Source: Rhodohalobacter sp. 614A (GTDB lineage: Bacteria; Bacteroidota; Rhodothermia; Balneolales; Balneolaceae). Taken from it: DNA of 64,000 nt. Shown here one piece after another: positions 8,027-17,576 of the stretch. The stretch lies in the NCBI RefSeq assembly GCF_021462415.1, contig NZ_JAKEDS010000002.1, positions 1 through 64,000 on the forward strand, in the 5' to 3' direction. Every line of letters starts with the position of its first letter. Within the stretch, counting starts at the first letter, position 1. The position numbers were made by a program, and so were the translations under genes. The notes beneath the pieces were generated by a model. The model saw only the letters and a list, made by a program, of their open reading frames with translations, had not been told where the DNA came from and did no database searches.

Positions 8027-9553
8027 ATGAAAAAAGTTGGTACAAAAATTCTGGGTTTGTTCCTTATAATTGCCGCACTTCCGGCTCTTGTAAATTCTCA
8101 GGATCTTGCCTCGTTTGAAGAAAAAGTTACCGAATTTACCCTCGATAACGGGTTGAAATTCGTTGTGATCGAGCGACCGGTAGCACCGGTTGTAAGTTTT
8201 GCTACGTATGTAAATGTGGGGGGAGTGGATAATCCAAAAGGGAATTCCGGCCTGGCACATGTTTTTGAACATATGGCATTTAAGGGAACCCAGACAATAG
8301 GAACAACCAACTGGGAGGAAGAAGAAAAAGTTCTGCAAGAACTTGATGAAATCTATCAGGAATGGCTTGAAGAGCAGTATGCCACGGAGCCGGATTCTGC
8401 GAGAATTGACGAGTTGTGGTCTGAATTCTTGGCGTTGCAGGAAGAAGCCGGTCAATATGTGGTGAATAATGAATTTTCTGAGATTGTAAACCGAAATGGC
8501 GGAACGGGTATGAATGCCACAACCAGTGCAGATCGTACCAATTACTTCTACAGCCTTCCCGAAAACCGAATTGAGCTTTGGTTTAGCCTTGAATCCGACC
8601 GGTTTATGAATCCTGTATTCAGAGAATTCTATAAAGAAAAAGAAGTTGTTCGGGAAGAACGAAGATCCAGTTACGAATCTTCCCCGGTTGGAAGCCTGTA
8701 TGAATCATTTATCACCACTGCTTATTCAGCACATCCCTATGGAGTACCTAATATCGGTTGGCATTCAGATATTACAGCCACTACCATAGAAGATGCCCGC
8801 AAGTTTTATGAAACCTATTATGTTCCAAATAATATTACCATTGCAATAGCCGGTGATGTAGATCCTGGGGAAGTTCAGGAACTCGCCGAGATCTACTTTG
8901 GTAGACTCGAAAGAGGGCCCACACCACCGCCGATTTATACCGAAGAACCGAAGCAGACGGGAGAAAAAAGATTTACGATTCAACGGGAATCCCAACCTTT
9001 CTTGCTTCTTGGATACCACACCGTAAATGATCAACATCCGGATTTTGCAGCTCTTGATTTGTTAGGCTCTCTGTTGGTTGGTGGCCGTACTTCAAAGCTA
9101 TATAAACGACTTGTGGAAGAAGAACAGATCGCACTGGGTTTTCAAATGTTGAACGGAGTGCCCGGTTCGAAATACGGAACGATATTTGGGTTACTCGCCG
9201 TGCCAAACCAGGGAATTTCTGTAGATACTCTGGAAACGGCTATTTATGAGGAAATTGAAAAAATCCAAAATGGTGAAATTACCCAGGAAGAACTCGACCG
9301 TGTTCGAACAAATGCACGGGCCGGGCTGATTCGCGGATTGGATTCGAACTCGGGTTTAGCAGTAGGGTTTGGCGCCGCCGAAGCGCTTCAGGGTGATTGG
9401 CGCAAAGTCTTCACAGATCTTGAAGAACTTGAAAATATAACTGTCGAAGAGATCCGGCGGGTTGCTAATGAATATCTGGTGAAGGAGAATCGAACGGTCG
9501 GCATTATTTCCAATGAATCCAGCGAGGAGGAGGTAGCCGATGCGAATCAATAA
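8027..9553 (+). CDS. M16 family zinc metallopeptidase, catalytic subunit
   Basis: A periplasmic pitrilysin-type peptidase of 508 residues. After a signal peptide (residues 1-24, cleaved near VNSQ) comes the inverted zinc motif HVFEH in GLAHVFEHMAFKG, with the downstream Glu in EKEVVREERR. A charged insertion of roughly 60 residues (EEEEKVLQELDEIYQEW...) lies between the zinc motif and NGGTGMNATTSADRTNY, as in the long bacterial M16 group. The middle and C-terminal parts have the usual non-catalytic M16 domain (RTSKLYKRLVEEEQIA). It overlaps the frame of the following M16 gene and forms a two-subunit pair with it. Confidence 0.93.
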   Translation: MKKVGTKILGLFLIIAALPALVNSQDLASFEEKVTEFTLDNGLKFVVIERPVAPVVSFATYVNVGGVDNPKGNSGLAHVFEHMAFKGTQTIGTTNWEEEEKVLQELDEIYQEWLEEQYATEPDSARIDELWSEFLALQEEAGQYVVNNEFSEIVNRNGGTGMNATTSADRTNYFYSLPENRIELWFSLESDRFMNPVFREFYKEKEVVREERRSSYESSPVGSLYESFITTAYSAHPYGVPNIGWHSDITATTIEDARKFYETYYVPNNITIAIAGDVDPGEVQELAEIYFGRLERGPTPPPIYTEEPKQTGEKRFTIQRESQPFLLLGYHTVNDQHPDFAALDLLGSLLVGGRTSKLYKRLVEEEQIALGFQMLNGVPGSKYGTIFGLLAVPNQGISVDTLETAIYEEIEKIQNGEITQEELDRVRTNARAGLIRGLDSNSGLAVGFGAAEALQGDWRKVFTDLEELENITVEEIRRVANEYLVKENRTVGIISNESSEEEVADANQ

Positions 9554-9593
9554 GAAATATTTTTATCACCTTTCAACAGAAAAGTTATTTGAT

Positions 9594-11663
9594 ATGATGA
9601 AACGAATCGTATTTCTCAGCATGCTATTCCTTTTTGCAAACTCTGCACTGCATGCTCAAAAACAGTACGATGAACTGGAATATCCTGAATTAAATGAATT
9701 CCAGGCTCCCGAAGTCGAAACATTTACTACCGATAACGGAATTCAGTTTTTTCTGCTTGAGGATAAGGAATTACCGTTGATTGATCTTACCGTGGTAATT
9801 AAGACAGGCAGCATTTTGGATCCTGCTCAAAAAGAAGGGTTGGCGTCCATCGCAGGAACGGTCATGCGCTCGGGCGGAACGGAACAATATCCGTCTGATT
9901 CTCTCAATGTTCTGCTCGAAAATAAAGCAGCGAGCATGGAGACGGGGATTGGCTTTACATCAGGCAGCGCAAGTATGAATGTGTTGAAGGAAGATTTTGA
10001 TGAACTCCTTCCGGTATTCATAAACCTGCTGACAAGTCCCGCATTTCCGGATGATAAGATTGAGCTGGCTAAAACTCAGACAAAATCCAGTATTTCACGA
10101 AGAAATGACGATACCCAGTCGATTGGCGTTCGGGAATTTCGCCGATTGATTTATGGAAGGGATACACCATATGGACGAAATATTGAGTACGAAACGATTA
10201 ACAATATCACTCGCGACGACTTGGTTGAATTTCATGATAAACATTTTGTATCCGAAAATATGATGGTGGGAATTGTAGGCGATTTCGATGCATCAGAAAT
10301 GAAGAACAAGTTGGAGGATGCTTTCAGTAATATTCCCTCAGGTCAAGAAACGAATTTGGACTTTCCGGAAGTGAATTATCAGCCAAAGAGCTCCATCAAT
10401 TTTGCGAACAAATCAGATGTAAATCAAAGTTTTATATTGATGGGCCATCTTGGTGGACTTCGTGATAATCCGGATTATCCCCAAATTCAGGTAATGAATC
10501 GGGTATTGAGCGGCGGCTTTTCAGGCCGGTTGATGCAGGTGATCCGGACAGAAATGGGACTCGCCTATTCTGCATTTGGTCAATACAGCATGAACAGTTT
10601 TTATCCGGGATTCTTTTATGCCGGAGTGATGACTAAAAGCTCAACAACAGCCGAAGCGATTGAAGCCGTGATTGGAGAGATTGAACGGCTCCAAAATGAA
10701 CCAATTACTCAGCAGGAGTTGCAGGATACCAAAGACCAGATTCTGAATTCTGCCGTTTTTGAATACGACAGTTATGAAGAAATTCTCAGCCAGCAAATTT
10801 CTTATGAATACCAGGGACTTCCATTGGATGCTTACGAAGAATACCTGAACGGAGTTCGGGAAACCACCATCGAAGATGTTCAGAGAGTGGCCCGGGAATA
10901 TTTGACACCTGATCAGTTGGAAATTTTAGTAGTTGGAAATTCCCAGGAACTCGGGGATCAACTGCAGCAATTCGGGGAAGTGAATGAAATTGATATTTCT
11001 ATTCCCGAACCGGGCGGGCAAGAAGAAACCGTTGCCGGCGATGCGACAGCCGGACGCGACTGGCTCAATAAAATGGCGAGTGCGGTTCTGCCGGGCGGAC
11101 CCATTGAGGGCGAGTTGATTTTTGAAGCAAAGAATGTTGTTCAGACGCCACAAGGTGAAATGAATCTTGATCTTGAACAGACCATCAACTTTTCCACAGA
11201 TAAATTGGTAGCCAATGTTTCCATGCCGATGGGGCAGGTTACCATGCAAATTGAGGATGGAGAAGGGAAAATGATCATGGGAGGAAACGAGATGCCCATG
11301 CCGCCGGCTCAAAAAGAACAGTTGATGGCTGAGTACCATCGGAACCATGTATATCTTGCTCTAAAAGGAGCAGATCTTGGAGTTGAATATCTTGGCATGG
11401 AAGAGATGGAAGGACAGGAATTGGCACACATTCGGGTGGAAGCGAATGAAACGATTCATCTCTATCTTGATCCCAATACATCACTGCCGATTGTGAGAAC
11501 CTATCAGCAATTTGATCCTCAGGCTGGAGAACAAGTGACAGTTAAGGTTGTTTCAAACGATTGGAGAGAAGCCGATGGAGTGCTCATGCCGTATGAAACG
11601 GTTGTTTACGTGGGTGGCGAGCAAAGTGCTACAACTATTGTCAGCACACATTCCGTTGAATAA
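9594..11663 (+). CDS. M16 family peptidase-like subunit, non-catalytic, with C-terminal LolA-like extension
   Basis: Two M16 domains span about residues 30-470 after a signal peptide ending HAQ. At the position of the zinc motif the chain reads GLASIAGTVMRSGG, so the metal ligands are gone and this is the non-catalytic partner of the preceding peptidase. The extra 190 residues at the C-terminus (from about 490) resemble the beta-rich LolA/outer-membrane lipoprotein-sorting fold: repeated strands, then NDWREADGVLMPYETVVY. The open frame reaches back to 9540, overlapping the previous gene, but ATG 9594 (or 9597) gives the signal peptide MMKRIVFLSMLFLFANSALHA. A strong terminator follows. Confidence 0.88.
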   Translation: MMKRIVFLSMLFLFANSALHAQKQYDELEYPELNEFQAPEVETFTTDNGIQFFLLEDKELPLIDLTVVIKTGSILDPAQKEGLASIAGTVMRSGGTEQYPSDSLNVLLENKAASMETGIGFTSGSASMNVLKEDFDELLPVFINLLTSPAFPDDKIELAKTQTKSSISRRNDDTQSIGVREFRRLIYGRDTPYGRNIEYETINNITRDDLVEFHDKHFVSENMMVGIVGDFDASEMKNKLEDAFSNIPSGQETNLDFPEVNYQPKSSINFANKSDVNQSFILMGHLGGLRDNPDYPQIQVMNRVLSGGFSGRLMQVIRTEMGLAYSAFGQYSMNSFYPGFFYAGVMTKSSTTAEAIEAVIGEIERLQNEPITQQELQDTKDQILNSAVFEYDSYEEILSQQISYEYQGLPLDAYEEYLNGVRETTIEDVQRVAREYLTPDQLEILVVGNSQELGDQLQQFGEVNEIDISIPEPGGQEETVAGDATAGRDWLNKMASAVLPGGPIEGELIFEAKNVVQTPQGEMNLDLEQTINFSTDKLVANVSMPMGQVTMQIEDGEGKMIMGGNEMPMPPAQKEQLMAEYHRNHVYLALKGADLGVEYLGMEEMEGQELAHIRVEANETIHLYLDPNTSLPIVRTYQQFDPQAGEQVTVKVVSNDWREADGVLMPYETVVYVGGEQSATTIVSTHSVE

Positions 11664-11688
11664 ATTTTTCTTGCAAGGTGAATTTATC

Positions 11689-11716
11689 AAAGGCCCTGTT
11701 TTTTGGGGCCTTTTTT
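11689..11716 (+). terminator. Rho-independent terminator after the M16 pair
   Basis: AAAGGCCC (11689-11696) pairs with GGGCCTTT (11706-11713) and leads into a T run. It ends the two-gene M16 operon. Confidence 0.88.
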
Positions 11717-11835
11717 ATTTTATCTTGATTAATCGACACTAAAATCATTGGATGAGAATGTTCGATCGTAATCCAAGAATTTTTGTAACTGAATCATTCG
11801 ATGATTGCCACTAACGGATCAAACCAAAAAGATTC

Positions 11836-12357
11836 ATGAAAATTGAAAAAAATGAATACGGTGAGTTTTTTGAACGATATGTAAAACTCAGTAATAACAC
11901 TCTTTTGGTTGATCTTTTGAGGTCAAACGCCAAAGAGATGAACGATCTTTTTGAAGGTTTATCGGAGGAAGATGCGCTCTATAAATATGAGGAAGATAAA
12001 TGGACGCTGAAGCAGGTTTTTGGGCATTTGGTTGATACGGAACGCATATTTAATTATCGTGCGCTCTGTGTTGCCCGTGGAGAACCTAATGCGTTGCTCA
12101 GCTTCGATCAGGATGTTTATGTTGATAATGCCGATTTTAATGCAATGCCAATATCCAAATTGCAAGAGCAATACAATGCAACCCGTCAGTATACCATCGC
12201 TCTCTTTTCTCATTTTACCGATGAAGAACTCTTGAGAAGAGGTTCAATCAGTGGTTATTCATTTACGGTGAGAGCTACGGGCTATGTCATTGCCGGTCAT
12301 GAACTTCACCATCTCAATATAATCAATGAGCACTATTTACCGGGACTTACGCAGTAA
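11836..12357 (+). CDS. DinB superfamily protein (putative metal-dependent hydrolase/thiol transferase)
   Basis: A 173-residue four-helix DinB fold. The three conserved metal-binding histidines of the superfamily are present: His64 in VFGHLVDTERIF, and His155 with His159 in IAGHELHHL. WTLKQVFGHL and the C-terminal AGHELHH motif are typical of the YfiT/BstA branch that uses bacillithiol or a similar thiol in Firmicutes; whether this organism has such a thiol is unknown. The 3' end overlaps the end of the convergent glycosyltransferase gene by 11 bases. Confidence 0.85.
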   Translation: MKIEKNEYGEFFERYVKLSNNTLLVDLLRSNAKEMNDLFEGLSEEDALYKYEEDKWTLKQVFGHLVDTERIFNYRALCVARGEPNALLSFDQDVYVDNADFNAMPISKLQEQYNATRQYTIALFSHFTDEELLRRGSISGYSFTVRATGYVIAGHELHHLNIINEHYLPGLTQ

Positions 12358-13417
12358 TTTCTGCCACCGTCTCATACGCGTTTGCATCCTGAACTTCCAG
12401 CAAATGCTCGGATGAGAAATGGCCTTCATGATTTTTCGCAAGCTGGATCAACATATCTACTAATTTCGAGGTATCAGCAATTTCCTCCAGTTGAATGGGG
12501 TTTGTGTTTTTAATCCAGTCTTTTGCCAGTTCAACAAAAGCATCATCGATATTTCTGGCTGTGTGTACACGCATTTTTTGTAATGCAGCAGCGTTACAAT
12601 ACTGCTCATATTGATTAGAAATTGGGATGGTGAGCAATTTCTTGCCCAGAAACATCGCCTCGGCACATGTTTCAAATCCGGCACCTGTGATCACTCCAAA
12701 ACTGCTTTTCATGCTATCCAAAAAAGGAAGATTCCCGACAGGTCGAATAAGGACGTTCTTTTCAGCGTATGATTCTTTACAATCAGGAGAAAAAACATGC
12801 CATTCAACTTCAGGAATCTGGCTGAATTTTTTGGCCAAAAATTGAGGATCAAAAGCAGGAAGATATACGGTTACATGATTGCTTTTTTTTGTGATTAAAG
12901 AGCGGACATCTCTTCGAATAATGGGAGGCAATATAAACGAATCGTACCGCTTGAAGTGAAATCCTACCGGTTTTCTGCACGGAGCAAAATGGCGGAGTAT
13001 TTGTTCACCCACCAACGATTTTTTGGAAGGTCGTGGAGCTTCAGTCGACAGAAAGGAAGCCTGGTGACTCAAGGCGATGGAAAACACACTTTTTTGATGG
13101 GCGGCCCACGCGGTTACCGGTTCAAAGTCAGAAATGACAAGATCGTACTGTTTAACATCCAGCGCGTGAATATCCCGTATAAACGTAACGGGTTTTAGAT
13201 TAAAGGCCGTTTTCAGATACGAAACACTGCCTTCCGAATCATACGTTAAACTGATCCCTCTCTTCTGGATAACCGTAATATCTTCAAGATTCATAGTACA
13301 GTTGTAGCCGCTGAGAAGAACATCAATCTCCGCTTTTTCTGACAATATGGGGAGAATTTCTCTTGCTCTGCTGATGTGGCCGTGACCGGTTCCCTGTATT
13401 CCGTAAAGTATTTTCAT
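12347..13417 (-). CDS. Glycosyltransferase, MurG/GT28-like fold
   Basis: A GT-B glycosyltransferase of 356 residues. The N-terminus KILYGIQGTGHGHISRAREIL has the glycine-rich GHGH acceptor-side motif seen in MurG-like enzymes. The C-terminal ITGAGFETCAEAMFLGKKLLTIPISNQYEQ is the GT28-type nucleotide-sugar site with a glutamate-containing loop. Donor and acceptor are unknown. The start codon overlaps the stop of the upstream metallophosphoesterase gene by 4 bases (ATGA), so the two are translationally coupled and probably act on the same glycolipid or lipid-A-like pathway. No membrane helix is visible; it is likely cytoplasmic or peripheral. Confidence 0.8.
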   Translation of the reverse strand: MKILYGIQGTGHGHISRAREILPILSEKAEIDVLLSGYNCTMNLEDITVIQKRGISLTYDSEGSVSYLKTAFNLKPVTFIRDIHALDVKQYDLVISDFEPVTAWAAHQKSVFSIALSHQASFLSTEAPRPSKKSLVGEQILRHFAPCRKPVGFHFKRYDSFILPPIIRRDVRSLITKKSNHVTVYLPAFDPQFLAKKFSQIPEVEWHVFSPDCKESYAEKNVLIRPVGNLPFLDSMKSSFGVITGAGFETCAEAMFLGKKLLTIPISNQYEQYCNAAALQKMRVHTARNIDDAFVELAKDWIKNTNPIQLEEIADTSKLVDMLIQLAKNHEGHFSSEHLLEVQDANAYETVAEITA

Positions 13418-14229
13418 TTGATATAAACCTCTGAGTTGCGTCGGTGAGATCGAATGAGCTTTTCAATTCTCTCATTTTGTATAAAATCTTCTTCCCTGAA
13501 TTTGTACATATCCCACTGCTGTCCGTCGTATTCCAGGGAAGTCAGGTTTTCTACCCAATCGCCGGAGTTCATGTAAATTACCGATCCTTTTTCATTCTCA
13601 AACCCGCGAATCTTGGGTTGATGGATGTGTCCGCAAATCACGTAATCGTATCCCTGGTCAATGGCAAGCTCGATAGCTGTTGTTTCAAAATCTTCAATAA
13701 AGCGGACAGCCTTCTTTACACCGTCTTTTATTTTTTTGGAAAGAGACAACTTACCTCGCCCCATTCTTTCGGTAATTTTGTTGATGGCGCGGTTCAGAAG
13801 TATCAATAAATCATATCCTTTTCCACCAATTTTGGCCACCCATTTGCTGTGTTTCATGGTGATGTCAAAAATATCACCATGAAAAATCCAGACTTTTTCG
13901 CCGTTCAGTTCGAGAATAAGTTTATCGCGAATAAACAGGGGACCTAATTGCAGGCTGGAAACTTTTCTGAGAACCTCGTCATGATTTCCTGTCAGGTAAT
14001 AGATATCGGTACCGTTGGTCATCATGGTAAGCATGGTTTTTAAGACCATCATATGAGACTCCGGCCAGTAATATTTTCTGAAATTCCATACATCCACAAA
14101 ATCCCCATTCAAAATCAAAATTTTCGGATCGATGGAATTCAGGTACTGCAACAATTCGAGTGCATGGCAACCCACAGTTCCCAGATGGATATCTGATAAG
14201 ACAACAATATCGAGCGGTCTTTTTACCAT
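13414..14229 (-). CDS. LpxH-like metallophosphoesterase (UDP-2,3-diacylglucosamine diphosphatase family)
   Basis: A calcineurin-type phosphoesterase of about 271 residues with all five metal motifs: SDIHLG, NGDFVD, GNHDE, FHGD and CGHIHQP. The spacing and DFVDVWNF-type second motif place it in the LpxH-like group, which splits UDP-diacylglucosamine to lipid X and UMP. Whether it is the lipid A enzyme or acts on another nucleotide-linked lipid is not settled by sequence. An upstream ATG at 14262 adds 11 residues (VFLVINNHLL), but MVKRPLDIVVLSDIHLG from 14229 is the more family-like start. It is the first gene of a coupled pair with the glycosyltransferase downstream. Confidence 0.84.
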   Translation of the reverse strand: MVKRPLDIVVLSDIHLGTVGCHALELLQYLNSIDPKILILNGDFVDVWNFRKYYWPESHMMVLKTMLTMMTNGTDIYYLTGNHDEVLRKVSSLQLGPLFIRDKLILELNGEKVWIFHGDIFDITMKHSKWVAKIGGKGYDLLILLNRAINKITERMGRGKLSLSKKIKDGVKKAVRFIEDFETTAIELAIDQGYDYVICGHIHQPKIRGFENEKGSVIYMNSGDWVENLTSLEYDGQQWDMYKFREEDFIQNERIEKLIRSHRRNSEVYIK

Positions 14230-14497
14230 AAGTAGATGATTGTTTATGACTAAGAAAACCATTCATTATTATTAGAAGTTGTACCTATTGTTAGTTTTTG
14301 ATCACCAGATTGTTAAGAAATTATTTCCCAACTAAATGATTTTAATTGTAGATTGTAGGATATGTGCTAATTTAGGGGATGTCTATAAGTCTTAGGTTCG
14401 CAATGAAATAGACAAGTTTACTCTTCGGTCCTGCCAGATTTTTTAGGTAGCTCAATTTATTTTTTCTCAATGAGACTGATAATTTTTTCATTCAAGC

Positions 14498-17050
14498 ATG
14501 TCTAAAAGCAAACTTCTGAAGGAGAGGGTCAAAGAGCTCACTTGCCTCTATACAATTTCTAATCTGAATGAACACGAGCTTTCAGTGAATGAACTTCTTC
14601 AAAATGCAGTGGAATGTCTTCCGGAAGCCATGCAATACACTGAATACTCATCCGGCTGTATTGAATTTGATGGCCATCGGTATACAACAGAAGGCTTTGC
14701 TCCTTCAAAGTGGATGTTGACTGAAACCAACGAGACTCTTCGGAGGGATAAGTTGAACGTTCATGTGGCTTATTCGGATGATTTCTCAAATCAAAAGGAA
14801 GCACCATTTTTAGATGAAGAAAAGCAGATGATTCGTTCCATTGCTTATCAGCTTTCCCTTAAGATAGATCGAATTCACAGGAAAAATGAACTTCAGAAGA
14901 AGCAATTAATCGTCAAGCGATCGTATGAGTTAAGCGGAATCGGGACATGGGAACTGAATGTAGAGGATTCTGTTTTCTACTGGACTCCTTTCATCAAGGA
15001 GTTACATGGAATTGACCTGGATACTGATTTAAAGCTTGATGATGCATTCAAACTTGTAAAAGAAGGAGAGAGCAGGCAGATCATTCAAAAAGCCATAGCG
15101 GGTTGCATAGAAAGGGGAGGTAGTTTTGATATAGAAATAGAGTTGATTACAGGGAATGGCAAAACCGTTTGGACGCGTATTGTAGGCGAGGCGAAATTTG
15201 AGAATGGTACATGTACCCAACTCTATGGGACCCTTCAGAATATTCAGAAAAGGAAGCAGGCTGAATTATTGGTTAGTGAAAGCAGGGAAAAGTTGCACAA
15301 AATCATGAATCAGTCACCAGATGTAATTTGTACTGTAGATACTGAAGGCAGATTTGTAGAGGTAAGTGAAAAATGTATAGAAGCTTGGGGGTACCAACCT
15401 GATGAAATAATAGGGCAACCTATTTTTAATTATGTTCATCATAAAGACGTACACAAAACCCGTCGGGCTTTCAAGAAGATTGTTGCCGGAAGAGAAATGA
15501 ATAATTTTGAAAATCGGCACGTACATAAAAACAGATCTCATATACCCGTTATCTGGTCGGCCAAATGGGATGAAAAAGATGGGCTCATATATTGTGTAGC
15601 CAGAAACGGAACTGAAAAAAAGCAAGCGGAAAGAGAGTTGAAAGAGTATAATAAGTTTATAGAAACAGCAATTGAAAATTTGCCTCTTGGCATTGCTGCT
15701 TACAGTACATCAACAGGCAAAACACAACTAATCAATAACAAATACAGCGAAATTTGCGGATGGCCAAAGGAAGAACTTTCTGATGGTGAGAAGGTTTATG
15801 AACTTCTTTTTCCCGAAGAAGCCTACAGGAATGAAATTAAAGGCAGAATTCTTGAAGACACCGAGAGTGGTGAATTAGATAGAATGGTTTGGGAGGGTTT
15901 TAGGATTACTGCAAAAAATGGAGAAGAGAGAATTGTACAGGCCCAGAATATTCCTCTATATGAACAAAACCTGATGATTTCTACCCTTATTGACATCACG
16001 GAGAAGAAAAAGATGGAGCAGCAATTGATTGAGAATGAAAAACGGTTTAAGGCCTTGGTTCAGGAGGGATCTGATTTGCTGGCAATTTTCGATCAAAATG
16101 GTATTTATACATATGTAAGCCCAACCTCCGAAAATATTCTTGGAATCAAATCCGAGCATTTTGTTGGAAAAAATTTGCTACAGTTTGTCCATGAGAAAGA
16201 TAAAGCCAAGATTATCAGAGTGATAAAAAATTTGCCGGCATTGAAGCGATTCAAAATTCCGGTGGTTCGGTTTCGAGATGTAAATTACAACTGGCGATGG
16301 CTGGAAACGACTATTACAAATTTGACCAAGGAGCCGGCTGTTAACGGATATGTAGCTAATTCCCGCGATGTTACAGAGCGGGTTAAAGAGCAGAAAATCC
16401 TACAGGAATCCCTCGAAGAGAAAGAAGTTTTACTATCCGAAATTCATCACCGCGTAAAAAATAACCTGGCTATTATTTCCGGAATTTTACAGCTGCAAGC
16501 GTATGATGAAGAGAACGAACAGGTTCTTGAACGGCTCTACGACAGTATATTCCGGATTCAAACAATGGCGTCCATTCATGAACTTCTCTATCAAACAGAT
16601 AACTTTTCGAGACTTCTATTTTCCGAGATCATCACGAAACTGACTTATGGGATTGATGAGACATTGAGAGGTGGCAAAAACGTGAATATCAACATATCTC
16701 AGCAAGAGCATGAGTTAAATATTAACCAGGCCATACCCTGCTCACTGATTATAAATGAGGTGATTACCAATATCTACAAGCATGCTTTTAAAAGCAGAAA
16801 GGAGGGTTCTCTTTGGATAAGTATCCAGGAAGAAAATGGGTGTTTACAATTGAAAATACAGGATAATGGGATCGGTCTTCCAGAAGGCTTAAATACAAAT
16901 GAGTCGACTACGTTAGGAATGAATATCATCAGAATTTTGTCTATTCAACTCGAAGCAGAATATAAGTTTGAAAGCTCTTCGGAAGGCACAATATTCGAGC
17001 TCAAATTCGCAAAAAATATTTTTGAAAAAGAGCTTGTGAATTCCCGGTGA
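14498..17050 (+). CDS. Multi-PAS sensor histidine kinase (HisKA_2 type)
   Basis: A soluble, 850-residue kinase with no membrane segment. Residues 1-125 look like a GAF-type domain (KERVKELTCLYTISNL start). Four PAS domains follow at roughly 135-255, 262-380, 390-505 and 515-640, several ending with PAC-like motifs such as VARNGTEKKQAE. The phosphoacceptor helix EIHHRVKNNLAIISGILQLQ holds His650/His651, and the ATPase domain has NEVITNIYKHAF and DNGIGLPEG. This HisKA_2 architecture is common in light, redox or stress signalling. No response regulator gene is adjacent. It is preceded by about 270 bases without a gene. Confidence 0.92.
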   Translation: MSKSKLLKERVKELTCLYTISNLNEHELSVNELLQNAVECLPEAMQYTEYSSGCIEFDGHRYTTEGFAPSKWMLTETNETLRRDKLNVHVAYSDDFSNQKEAPFLDEEKQMIRSIAYQLSLKIDRIHRKNELQKKQLIVKRSYELSGIGTWELNVEDSVFYWTPFIKELHGIDLDTDLKLDDAFKLVKEGESRQIIQKAIAGCIERGGSFDIEIELITGNGKTVWTRIVGEAKFENGTCTQLYGTLQNIQKRKQAELLVSESREKLHKIMNQSPDVICTVDTEGRFVEVSEKCIEAWGYQPDEIIGQPIFNYVHHKDVHKTRRAFKKIVAGREMNNFENRHVHKNRSHIPVIWSAKWDEKDGLIYCVARNGTEKKQAERELKEYNKFIETAIENLPLGIAAYSTSTGKTQLINNKYSEICGWPKEELSDGEKVYELLFPEEAYRNEIKGRILEDTESGELDRMVWEGFRITAKNGEERIVQAQNIPLYEQNLMISTLIDITEKKKMEQQLIENEKRFKALVQEGSDLLAIFDQNGIYTYVSPTSENILGIKSEHFVGKNLLQFVHEKDKAKIIRVIKNLPALKRFKIPVVRFRDVNYNWRWLETTITNLTKEPAVNGYVANSRDVTERVKEQKILQESLEEKEVLLSEIHHRVKNNLAIISGILQLQAYDEENEQVLERLYDSIFRIQTMASIHELLYQTDNFSRLLFSEIITKLTYGIDETLRGGKNVNINISQQEHELNINQAIPCSLIINEVITNIYKHAFKSRKEGSLWISIQEENGCLQLKIQDNGIGLPEGLNTNESTTLGMNIIRILSIQLEAEYKFESSSEGTIFELKFAKNIFEKELVNSR

Positions 17051-17120
17051 GATCTTTTTCGATAATTTTCAAAGAGTTATCCTGCGTGGGATAAACCAAT
17101 CAAAACCAAGTTATTTAGCG

Positions 17121-17561
17121 ATGTCAGAATCTGCCGATAAAATCATTGTGCATATCCATTTGGGAGACCAGAATTATAAAACGGTAATGACGGCCGGGAA
17201 TCACGAATTAATTGCGGATGAACCAGAAGAAGCGGGCGGAAGTAATGAAGGGCCCGGGCCATACGATTATTTGTTGATGGCATTAGGTTCTTGCAGTGTA
17301 ATCACAATGAAAATGTATGCTGAGAGAAAAAAATGGCCTGTTGAAGATATTTTTATTGAAATGAGGCACTCGAAAGTTCATGCCGATGATTGTGTGGATT
17401 GTGATGATCCAAACGCCAAAATCGATAGAATAGAGAAGGAAATTATTATAAAGGGAGACTTAAATGAGGAACAACTCAACCGGTTGCTGGAAATATCAAA
17501 GAAATGTCCCGTTCATAAAACATTATTGAGTGATATTGAGATCGACTCAACCCTCGGGTAA
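17121..17561 (+). CDS. OsmC family peroxiredoxin-like protein
   Basis: A 146-residue OsmC-fold protein of the YhfA-like branch. The two redox cysteines of the family are present: Cys58 in ALGSCSVITMKMYA and Cys129 in KKCPVHKTL. Two further cysteines (Cys91, Cys94) lie in a CVDC loop that many YhfA-like proteins have. Members reduce organic hydroperoxides in the cytoplasm; the specific substrate is unknown. It follows the PAS kinase by 70 bases and converges on the short nitroreductase-like gene. Confidence 0.9.
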   Translation: MSESADKIIVHIHLGDQNYKTVMTAGNHELIADEPEEAGGSNEGPGPYDYLLMALGSCSVITMKMYAERKKWPVEDIFIEMRHSKVHADDCVDCDDPNAKIDRIEKEIIIKGDLNEEQLNRLLEISKKCPVHKTLLSDIEIDSTLG

Positions 17562-17576
17562 TCAATAGATTGTTCT

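Noticed and set aside
14391-14400. CTTAGGTTCG found upstream of the PAS kinase and again at 62101 upstream of the ABC1 kinase
   Set aside because: A shared 10-mer is expected by chance many times in 64 kb.
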